Shown: one piece after another, positions 1-4,740 of the stretch
How the letters are laid out: each line of letters opens with the position of its first letter
Numbering within the stretch: the stretch's first letter is position 1
Assembly: GCA_946886805.1 (NCBI GenBank)
Contig: CAMPJM010000282.1
Span: 1 to 5,794 of the forward strand
Direction: 5' to 3'
DNA from: an uncultured Flammeovirgaceae bacterium
GTDB taxonomy: Bacteria > Bacteroidota > Bacteroidia > Cytophagales > Cyclobacteriaceae
DNA: 5,794 nt
Program-made: the position numbers and the translations under genes
Notes under the pieces: model-generated
Database searches by the model: none
The model's input: the letters and a program-made list of their open reading frames with translations, nothing else
Told to the model about the DNA's origin: nothing

Positions 1-482
1 TGAATGAAGATTTAGTTGGAAAAAGTTTAGCAGTCACTACCACCAACGGAACCTTAGCAATTACAAAATCCAAAAAGGCCGTTCAGGTTTTAATAGGTTC
101 ATTTTTGAATATCTCAGTTCTGGCGGAGTATCTTTTAACACAACCTCACGACGTCCTTATTTTATGTGCAGGCTGGAAAGGCAAATTTAACCTTGAAGAC
201 ACCTTGTTTGCTGGAGCATTAGCCCAAAGACTTTGTACAGAATTTAAAGAAGCTTGCGATGCTCCTTTAGCTGCTATCACATTGTACGATGTCGCCAAAC
301 ATGATATGTTAGGTTTTTTGTCCAACTCATCGCATGTAAAAAGGTTACAAAAGCTAAATATTCATGAAGACATCGCCTTTTGTTTGCAAGAAGACCTTTA
401 CCCGGTAATCCCAATACTGAAAAAAGGCAAATTGGTTCAATTAAAATTAACGCCTGAAGTAGTCAATAACAAGCCCTATTAG
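1..482 (+). CDS. comB: 2-phosphosulfolactate phosphatase (ComB family), 5'-truncated by the window edge
   Basis: The reading frame is open from base 3 to the TAG at 480-482, giving 159 residues. The family is usually about 230-250 residues, so roughly the first third lies outside the window. Two conserved blocks identify it: TTTNGT (nt 36-53) and CAGWKGKFNLED followed by TLFAGAL (from nt 165). A late D-I-A-F-C segment (nt 375-389) and a VIP near the end also fit. ComB hydrolyses 2-phosphosulfolactate to sulfolactate and phosphate with Mg2+, the second step of the phosphoenolpyruvate route to coenzyme M in methanogens. In Bacteria the same enzyme makes sulfolactate (Bacillus spores), and homologues occur in Bacteroidota, where its end product is less clear. 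The TTG at 105 opens a shorter in-frame ORF but lies inside the domain, so it is not the true start. It is convergent with the mazG-like gene. Family assignment is firm; the physiological product is inferred. Confidence 0.88.
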   Translation, partial: NEDLVGKSLAVTTTNGTLAITKSKKAVQVLIGSFLNISVLAEYLLTQPHDVLILCAGWKGKFNLEDTLFAGALAQRLCTEFKEACDAPLAAITLYDVAKHDMLGFLSNSSHVKRLQKLNIHEDIAFCLQEDLYPVIPILKKGKLVQLKLTPEVVNNKPY

Positions 483-674
483 GTACCTGTCAATTATAAG
501 TTTTTTGGAGAGTTCTTAAAAAGATAAAAAGCTAAAGCATAAAACCTCCTCCAGACGCGCTCTAGGCAAAAGTACAAAATCTACATAACCCTCTGCCGTT
601 CATATTTTATACCTTTGCGTTCTTTGCGTTTTTTTTCCTTACTTAATCTTTGCGTGAAAGCTTTACCTATCCAA
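483..674. other. Convergent intergenic gap, comB / mazG-like
   Basis: These 192 bp separate the 3' ends of two convergent genes. I see no coding frame with family resemblance, no RNA gene and no convincing GC-rich hairpin with a T-run that would serve as a terminator. The left half is A-rich and featureless. The right half carries the CTTTGCGTT repeat noted separately, and an AAAGCTTT palindrome lies at 657-664. Confidence 0.6.
613..655. repeat. CTTTGCGTT short repeat (two tandem copies plus one)
   Basis: CTTTGCGTT occurs at 613-621 and again immediately at 622-630. A third CTTTGCGT lies at 648-655 after a T-rich spacer. The reverse complement reads ACGCAAAG, a word I associate with gaps between genes in Bacteroidota genomes. 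It is too short to be a CRISPR repeat and no mobile-element ends are visible. It lies just past the stop codon of the mazG-like gene (minus strand), so it would be in that gene's 3' transcript. Function is unknown. Confidence 0.65.
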
Positions 675-1025
675 CTATTTTAATTTAGGATTATTAAGGT
701 GCCTATCACTATCACGTTGATCTTTTTTCGCCATATTTTTGTGGAAAGCCTTGGTTAAATCTACGCCAGTTTGATTAGCTAAGCATAAAAGAACCCAAAG
801 AACATCGGCCATTTCATCCCCTAAGTCTAGCGCTTCATCCGACTTTTTAAAGGATTGCTCTCCGTATTTCCTGGATATGATCCGCGCAACCTCCCCTACT
901 TCCTCGGTAAGAATCGCCATATTTGTCAATTCACTGAAATATCTGACTCCCTTTGTTGTGATCCACTGATCTACGATTTTTTGTGCTCCTTCCAAGGTAA
1001 GGGGAGTAGTTTTTTTATCTTCCAT
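675..1025 (-). CDS. MazG-like nucleotide pyrophosphohydrolase
   Basis: A 116-residue all-alpha protein of the MazG/dUTPase-like NTP pyrophosphatase superfamily. These enzymes cleave nucleoside triphosphates (often non-canonical or surplus dNTPs) to the monophosphate and pyrophosphate in the cytoplasm. The Mg2+-binding signature is present: EEVGE at residues 41-45 (an EExxE motif), then DEMAD at 70-74 providing E71 and D74 (ExxD). A buried helix VLWVLLCLANQTGVD follows, as is typical. The length fits single-domain MazG-like proteins, about half the size of E. coli MazG. The ATG at 1023-1025 is preceded by a G-free leader on the mRNA strand and has no Shine-Dalgarno sequence. It lies downstream of dtd on the same strand; I recall this pairing from flavobacteria. 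Substrate cannot be told from sequence. Confidence 0.9.
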   Translation of the reverse strand: MEDKKTTPLTLEGAQKIVDQWITTKGVRYFSELTNMAILTEEVGEVARIISRKYGEQSFKKSDEALDLGDEMADVLWVLLCLANQTGVDLTKAFHKNMAKKDQRDSDRHLNNPKLK

Positions 1026-1030
1026 TTTTT

Positions 1031-1098
1031 GATTTGATGATTGATGATTGATGAGTTATGATTTGGTGATTGATGATTTGGTGATTTGGTGATTTATG
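1031..1098. repeat. Degenerate 7/8-bp tandem array, consensus GATTTGGT / GATTGAT
   Basis: About nine head-to-tail units begin at 1031, 1039, 1046, 1053, 1060, 1068, 1075, 1083 and 1091. Two related forms alternate: 8-bp GATTTGGT (1060, 1075, 1083; variant GATTTGAT at 1031) and 7-bp GATTGAT (1039, 1046, 1068; variant GAGTTAT at 1053). The final unit fades into GATTTATGG. The plus strand has no C anywhere from 1024 to 1104, so the transcript of the mazG-like gene has no G there. The array starts 6 bp upstream of that gene's ATG and so would be its leader or the dtd-mazG spacer. There are no spacers between units, so this is not a CRISPR array. Confidence 0.8.
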
Positions 1099-1181
1099 GA
1101 AATTCGAATCATTTCCACGATTTCAAAGGAATTTAACACAACTTCTTATTTTTCTTCTTTCCGAACATTCGCTGAATCATA

Positions 1182-1230
1182 AACCTTAAATTTTAAACGT
1201 TGAACCTTGAACTTTAAACCTTGAACTTTA
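1182..1230. repeat. 7-bp tandem array, consensus AACYTTR
   Basis: Seven contiguous 7-bp units run from 1182 in strict phase: AACCTTA, AATTTTA, AACGTTG, AACCTTG, AACTTTA, AACCTTG, AACTTTA. The last four form a perfect 14-bp repeat at 1203-1216 and 1217-1230. The array ends 9 bp past the dtd stop codon (minus strand), so it would be in the 3' part of the dtd message or in the dtd-mazG spacer. It differs in unit and consensus from the neighbouring array at 1031-1098. Role unknown. Confidence 0.78.
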
Positions 1231-1239
1231 ATCAGTCTT

Positions 1240-1692
1240 CTACACCTTATTTTTAGTATCTATAACTATCGTAACCGGCCCATCATTGACCAAAGCGACT
1301 TTCATATCTGCTCCAAACTGTCCTGTTTTTATTGTTCCTGGTAGTTGCTGATTTAATGCTTTTATAAATTCTTCATAGATCGGAATAGCAATCTCTGGTT
1401 TTGCTGCTTTAATATAGGAAGGCCTGTTTCCTTTTTTAGTACTGGCGTGTAACGTAAACTGGCTAATAAGCAGTATCTCCCCTTTCGTCTCAACAAGGCT
1501 TTTGTTCATTGCACCTTCTTCGTCTTCAAAAATCCTGAGGTTCACAATTTTTTTGCTCAACCACTGAATATCAGAATCCCCATCCTCGTTTTCTATTCCC
1601 AAAAGAACCATCAACCCCTTTCCTATTTTATTCGTAAGTTCCTGATTTATACTAACGGATGCTTCAGAGACTCGCTGAATAACTGCTATCAT
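1240..1692 (-). CDS. dtd: D-aminoacyl-tRNA deacylase
   Basis: A 150-residue protein with the full length and both signatures of the bacterial Dtd family. It hydrolyses the ester bond of D-aminoacyl-tRNAs (for example D-Tyr-tRNA) and mischarged Gly-tRNA-Ala in the cytoplasm, returning free tRNA. The N-terminus MIAVIQRVSEASV is canonical. The SQFTL motif is at residues 77-81, and the C-terminal NDGPVT holds the Gly-cisPro pair (G138-P139) that rejects L-amino acids. The family acts as a homodimer with active sites at the interface. No residue known to be key looks altered. The ATG at 1690-1692 starts exactly at the conserved N-terminus. The gene begins 43 bp after the stop of the SDR gene on the same strand and precedes the mazG-like gene, so co-transcription with the SDR gene is likely. 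No promoter is evident in the 43 bp. Confidence 0.96.
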   Translation of the reverse strand: MIAVIQRVSEASVSINQELTNKIGKGLMVLLGIENEDGDSDIQWLSKKIVNLRIFEDEEGAMNKSLVETKGEILLISQFTLHASTKKGNRPSYIKAAKPEIAIPIYEEFIKALNQQLPGTIKTGQFGADMKVALVNDGPVTIVIDTKNKV

Positions 1693-1735
1693 TTCTCATT
1701 TTTAATTATATTGTCCAAAATTTCTTCTTAGGAAC

Positions 1736-2395
1736 CTATATTTTGATTATCTGATCGGATTCAAATATATAAAAGCCGTTTAGTTCTTGTTTCGCTATCT
1801 TAAACATTCCTACTGCTATTGCCGATGCTTGAATGGGCATATACTTTTTTAAGGGGCCTATAAAGAGAGGAGATAATATTTTAGAAAAAATAACAGCAAG
1901 CTTCTCCCCGAATCTCTTTTCTTTTCTGTCGCCGAGAATCAGGGAAGGGCGAAATATATTAACACCCTGAAAAGGAACACTACTAATGGCTACTTCTATT
2001 TCACCCTTGACTCTGTTATAAAATATTTTCGATTCTATATTTGCTCCCATGGCAGAAACCAAAAAAAACTGTTTGGCTCCATAAGATTGGCAAAGTTTGG
2101 CGATTTCTAATGGATAATGAAAATCTACTTTATAAAAAGCGTCTTTGGATCCGGCTTTTTTCATAGTAGTTCCAAGGCAACAATAAATATGGTCAGCAGT
2201 TAATTTATCTCCCAGCTGATTCAAATTATCAAAATCTGCGATGATTGTTTCAAGCCGGGAATCGTGTACTTCAAGCTCCCGTCTTACAACAGCTTTCACC
2301 TTTGTATAGTAATTATTACTTAATAGCAACGATACCAATTCACTCCCCACCAAACCTGTAGCACCTACAACCAAAGCCGTCTTCTTAGTTTCCAT
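1736..2395 (-). CDS. NAD(P)-binding atypical SDR oxidoreductase, TIP30/HTATIP2-like
   Basis: A 219-residue Rossmann-fold protein. Numbered from the ATG at 2395, the dinucleotide-binding GATGLVG is at residues 11-17, the end of strand 2 reads VRR (37-39; basic residues there favour NADP), and D54 follows strand 3. A CCLGTT segment (72-77) sits where the cofactor-binding loop is expected. S114 and Y126-x3-K130 match the SDR catalytic positions. The segment FFLVSAMGAN and the RPSLILG later in the chain resemble the TIP30 (HTATIP2/CC3) group of atypical SDRs, whose substrates are mostly unknown. No signal peptide or membrane segment is seen. I chose the ATG at 2395 because it falls 4 bp after the upstream gene's stop. 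A GTG at 2413 would add six residues (MIKNKH) and overlap that gene by 14 bp. The spacing suggests co-transcription with the membrane hydrolase gene. Physiological reaction unknown. Confidence 0.85.
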   Translation of the reverse strand: METKKTALVVGATGLVGSELVSLLLSNNYYTKVKAVVRRELEVHDSRLETIIADFDNLNQLGDKLTADHIYCCLGTTMKKAGSKDAFYKVDFHYPLEIAKLCQSYGAKQFFLVSAMGANIESKIFYNRVKGEIEVAISSVPFQGVNIFRPSLILGDRKEKRFGEKLAVIFSKILSPLFIGPLKKYMPIQASAIAVGMFKIAKQELNGFYIFESDQIIKI

Positions 2396-2399
2396 GTGT

Positions 2400-3416
2400 T
2401 TATTTTTTATCACCCATTATCCTTTGAAGCAATTTTTTAAAATTTTCTATTTCCAAACGACCCTCAGGTTCAATCTTTGTTATTTTTACATTCCCTCCTT
2501 CTTTCTGTAAAAGAAATGAAAAGATATAGGCATCATCTACATTGAACCATCCTGAAATGGTCGAAAATCTTAAGTCATTAAATATAAGTCCATTACTCGT
2601 TTTTTCCAATTCATAAAACCCTTTCGAGAATTTAACCAGCTTTTCCACTTTATCATTAGGTAAAAATTCTCTTAACAAGGCTTCATTTCTTGGTATGGAA
2701 GTTAAGCGGAGATTGGCAGAACCATCCAACAATGAATAATAGCCCACCAAATACTGATCTTCAGCTTTTATGATTACCGACCATAAAAGATTTGTAAAAG
2801 GTGCAGGAGTTGTCATTTTTTCGATATAAGAAATCTCCTGTCGTTGAATCTTTTCAATTAGCATATGTTCGATATGCCATTTGTTCAAACAGGTCAATAG
2901 CAGGTATATCTGGCTTATCAGTAACGAAATCTTAATGATCTTTTTTCTTTTAACAACATCTTTCCCTTTTGATAAAACCAATAAGCAGCCTATAAGTAAA
3001 GGAAGGGTATAAACAGGATCTATTACAAAAATGGTGTTGAATGCTACCCGATAATCGGAAAAAGGATAAAATATTTGGGTTCCATAATTGGTAAAAATAT
3101 CTAAAAGTGGATGGGTTACAATGCACCAGAACGATAATATTAGCCAACTCTTGTACGAGACAGCGCTATCTGAATGCAGTTTATGAATAAGGTAAGCAAG
3201 TAGCGGGGAAAATAGTACTGCAAAAAATATAGAATGAGTGAGGCTTCTATGAAAGAGCAAACTTTGGAAATCACTCAAAAATAAGGATGACAAAACGTCA
3301 AGATCGGGAATAGTTCCTGCAACCGCTCCCCATATCATAGCTTTATTACCAACTTTCCTTCCTAAAATAAATTCACCTACAGCAGCACCTAAGGCCATTT
3401 GCGTAAGTGAATCCAT
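2400..3416 (-). CDS. Membrane-bound putative metal-dependent hydrolase (YdjM/YfhP type, DUF457)
   Basis: A 338-residue integral membrane protein of the YdjM/YfhP family, named for LexA-regulated YdjM of E. coli. The enzymatic activity of the family has not, to my knowledge, been established; hydrolase is inferred from conserved metal-ligand-like residues. Those seen are PDLD (D38, D40), HRSLTH (H56, H61) and THPLLDIFTNYGT (H102, D106). The N-terminus MDSLTQMALGAAVGE is the usual start, with Q6 where many relatives have His. Hydrophobic segments lie at about 28-47, 63-78, 91-108, 127-149 and 160-177. Residues about 180-338 form a soluble, mixed-charge C-terminal domain of unknown role; the total length is similar to YfhP, so this is not an unusual fusion. 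The ATG at 3414-3416 lies 77 bp past the DUF1232 gene stop, the largest gap among the first five genes, so a weak internal promoter is possible. A near-match TATTTTTC sits at 3440-3447 but lacks a well-spaced -33 TTG. Confidence 0.88.
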   Translation of the reverse strand: MDSLTQMALGAAVGEFILGRKVGNKAMIWGAVAGTIPDLDVLSSLFLSDFQSLLFHRSLTHSIFFAVLFSPLLAYLIHKLHSDSAVSYKSWLILSFWCIVTHPLLDIFTNYGTQIFYPFSDYRVAFNTIFVIDPVYTLPLLIGCLLVLSKGKDVVKRKKIIKISLLISQIYLLLTCLNKWHIEHMLIEKIQRQEISYIEKMTTPAPFTNLLWSVIIKAEDQYLVGYYSLLDGSANLRLTSIPRNEALLREFLPNDKVEKLVKFSKGFYELEKTSNGLIFNDLRFSTISGWFNVDDAYIFSFLLQKEGGNVKITKIEPEGRLEIENFKKLLQRIMGDKK

Positions 3417-3493
3417 ACTCGGTAGATTTAAACTAAATTGAAAAATATTTTTTCCCTCATGACCATTATCTTACCAAGTCATTCGCTTTTAAA

Positions 3494-3919
3494 TCAACTA
3501 TTGGACAGATTCTGTTTTTCCCAAGCCTCAAATGCTTCTATGTCCTTTCTTAAAGAAGAAAAAATCCAAACCATAATAGAGGCATCATCCAATAATCCCA
3601 GGGCAGGAATAAAATCAGGCACCAAATCAAGGGGCATCACAAAATATACGATTCCCGCAGTCAACATCAGGATACTTTTCCACGGCAATGCTGTGTATTC
3701 CTTATTTTTGAAAGCTTTAATCATTCTCAAAGCGGTTCCTATCTTGAGCATAAATTGATCAAACTCTTTGTTTTCGCTTCTTAACTTAAGAATTTTGTCT
3801 TTAGCTGTAACAATCAAATCCTGAAGTTTCTGAGGGTCTTTTATTATTTGCCTTGCCCGCTCCGTTGCATTTTGAAAAAACGAAGCTATTCTTCCTGAAT
3901 TTGGGTTAGTTGATTCCAT
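3494..3919 (-). CDS. YkvA/DUF1232 family protein
   Basis: A 141-residue protein with a C-terminal DUF1232 (YkvA-like) domain. The diagnostic run is at about residues 89-112: a hydrophobic GIVYFVMP segment followed by DLVPDFIP, then GLLDD. The central stretch (about 81-97) is hydrophobic and may insert in or lie on the membrane. Residues 1-75 are helical, charged and rich in Lys and Glu, suggesting a cytoplasmic helical arm. The biochemical role of YkvA-like proteins is not known, so none is assigned. The ATG at 3917-3919 has no alternative with better support. The gene follows the DUF7935-like gene after 27 bp on the same strand, so the two are probably co-transcribed. Homology is clear; function is not. 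Confidence 0.88.
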   Translation of the reverse strand: MESTNPNSGRIASFFQNATERARQIIKDPQKLQDLIVTAKDKILKLRSENKEFDQFMLKIGTALRMIKAFKNKEYTALPWKSILMLTAGIVYFVMPLDLVPDFIPALGLLDDASIMVWIFSSLRKDIEAFEAWEKQNLSNS

Positions 3920-3946
3920 ATAAATATTTTTTTGGCTGCGTCTAAA

Positions 3947-4468
3947 CTAAAACACCTGCCTAATTTCATTTTTTATTTCTGATAAGGCCATAGTTACCGG
4001 ATCTATTTCCTTTTCTGCCATCATCTTAAAAATCTGCTTTGCCAGATCCAATGATTTTGCGTCCTCCTGCAAGGCATGCCCGGCCTGGTTTATAACTGCT
4101 ATTACCTCTTCCTTCACATTAACCACCAGCTTCCAGGCATTATCAGTCATATAAACCTGCTGCGAGAGGTTATGGTTATATTCATTTCTTATTTCTGAAA
4201 GCAGTATATGCTGGAATTGTTTAGCATTATAGGAAGAATCGTTAAGTCGCATCACCAAATTATTAGGGCTTATCCTTTCTAAAAAGAGGCAAATTCTTTC
4301 ATAGGCTTGTAATCTTATGGGAAGGATGATATCCCTGTTCTTCATTTTCAAATCAACAAGACTACGCTCTAACTCCTTATTGGTAAAAGATTTAACCGTT
4401 AAATACATTCCATACAGTACAATTGCTGCGGGAATTATTAATTTTGCCAATTCAGCAAGTATTTCCAT
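3947..4468 (-). CDS. Conserved membrane-anchored protein resembling DUF7935
   Basis: A 173-residue protein with one N-terminal hydrophobic helix (about residues 6-26) and a long, mainly helical cytoplasmic part. It lacks a cleavable signal peptide pattern and looks like a signal-anchor protein. Conserved-looking blocks are LPIRLQAYERICLFLERI (49-66) and EIRNEYNHNLSQQVY (92-106), then a Trp at 112. These match my memory of a Bacteroidota-restricted family now called DUF7935, which I cannot verify here. No catalytic motif is apparent; His99 within YNHN is the only striking polar cluster. The ATG at 4466-4468 heads the minus-strand cluster and faces the divergent ABC permease gene. No clear TAnnTTTG element lies upstream; TTTATTTG at 4526-4533 (minus strand) matches 7 of 8 positions. 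Function unknown. Confidence 0.8.
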   Translation of the reverse strand: MEILAELAKLIIPAAIVLYGMYLTVKSFTNKELERSLVDLKMKNRDIILPIRLQAYERICLFLERISPNNLVMRLNDSSYNAKQFQHILLSEIRNEYNHNLSQQVYMTDNAWKLVVNVKEEVIAVINQAGHALQEDAKSLDLAKQIFKMMAEKEIDPVTMALSEIKNEIRQVF

Positions 4469-4545
4469 GTTGTTCTCTAAATAAATTTATAATTTTTCAA
4501 TTTAAATACATTCCTCCTCAAGATGCAAATAAAATAGATATTAGA

Positions 4546-4614
4546 TTGAAGATTACAGGTCGGAAAATTGAAGATTAAGGATTACAGACGGGTGATTCGA
4601 GGTTGGAAAATTGA
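4546..4614. repeat. Shuffled short direct repeats (TTGAAGATTA, GATTACAG, GGAAAATTGA)
   Basis: Three short words each occur twice: TTGAAGATTA at 4546-4555 and 4568-4577, GATTACAG at 4551-4558 and 4580-4587, and GGAAAATTGA at 4562-4571 and 4605-4614. The words overlap and their spacings differ (22, 29 and 43 bp), which looks like a decayed array with internal insertions rather than a clean tandem repeat. Noncoding; function unknown. Confidence 0.6.
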
Positions 4615-4638
4615 TGGAAGGTTTAGACTATTTTTATA

Positions 4639-4718
4639 ATTCTATCATTCTATCATTCGCTAATCGACACATTTACACATTTGCCCATTTACCCATTGGC
4701 ATACTTGCACATTCTTCT
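4639..4718. repeat. Ten-unit degenerate 8-bp tandem array, consensus ATTTNCNC
   Basis: Starting at 4639, ten consecutive 8-bp units can be read without a single phase change, at 4639, 4647, 4655, 4663, 4671, 4679, 4687, 4695, 4703 and 4711. The first two are identical (ATTCTATC). The middle ones are ATTTACAC, ATTTGCCC and ATTTACCC, and the ends are more degenerate (ATCGACAC, ACTTGCAC, ATTCTTCT). All ten units begin with A and nearly all continue with T. Copies are contiguous with no spacers. The array runs directly into the candidate promoter of the fecCD-type gene, and its ninth unit provides that promoter's TTG. Confidence 0.78.
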
Positions 4719-4736
4719 TTTTTATTTATAATTTTG
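4705..4736 (+). promoter_or_regulatory. Candidate Bacteroidota-type promoter of the fecCD-type gene
   Basis: TAATTTTG at 4729-4736 matches the TAnnTTTG -7 consensus known from Bacteroidota at all fixed positions. TTG at 4705-4707 lies 21 bp upstream, within the usual 17-23 bp spacing of the -33 element. Transcription would start near 4740, at or next to the ATG at 4741, implying a nearly leaderless message. The motif is short and could be fortuitous in AT-rich DNA. Confidence 0.5.
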
Positions 4737-4740
4737 ACAA

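Larger units (their letters stand above)
4469..4740. other. Divergent intergenic region between DUF7935-like gene and fecCD-type gene
   Basis: These 272 bp must hold the promoters of both the minus-strand cluster and the plus-strand transporter. Two repeat-rich blocks (4546-4614 and 4639-4718) and a candidate plus-strand promoter (4705-4736) fill most of it. I looked for and did not find a cobalamin riboswitch core, a Fur-like inverted repeat or a small RNA gene. Confidence 0.6.

Noticed and set aside
483..600. Rho-independent terminator after comB.
   Set aside because: Only weak pairing (GGAG near 507 with CTCC near 547-553) and no stem followed by a T-run.
567..617. Two full TAnnTTTG matches in the convergent gap: TACTTTTG on minus (567-574) and TACCTTTG on plus (610-617).
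   Set aside because: Neither has a TTG 17-23 bp upstream, and each would point into the 3' end of an oppositely oriented gene. The plus-strand one is largely made by the CTTTGCGTT repeat. They show how easily the motif arises by chance here.
1031..1230. CRISPR array.
   Set aside because: Units are 7-8 bp and contiguous with no unique spacers, and no cas gene is in the window.
3440..3477. Internal promoter ahead of the membrane hydrolase gene (TATTTTTC at 3440-3447, TTG at 3475-3477, minus strand).
   Set aside because: The -7 word lacks the final G and the spacing is 27 bp, outside the usual range.
4509..4518. A perfect AGGAGG on the minus strand (4513-4518) upstream of the DUF7935-like gene.
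   Set aside because: It lies about 45 bp from that gene's ATG. The nearest ATG (4509-4511) is only 1 bp away and opens a frame of four codons. Not a usable ribosome binding site.
4469..4740. Cobalamin riboswitch or Fur box ahead of the permease.
   Set aside because: No riboswitch core or extended inverted repeat could be found; the region is dominated by short repeats. A covariance-model search would settle it.
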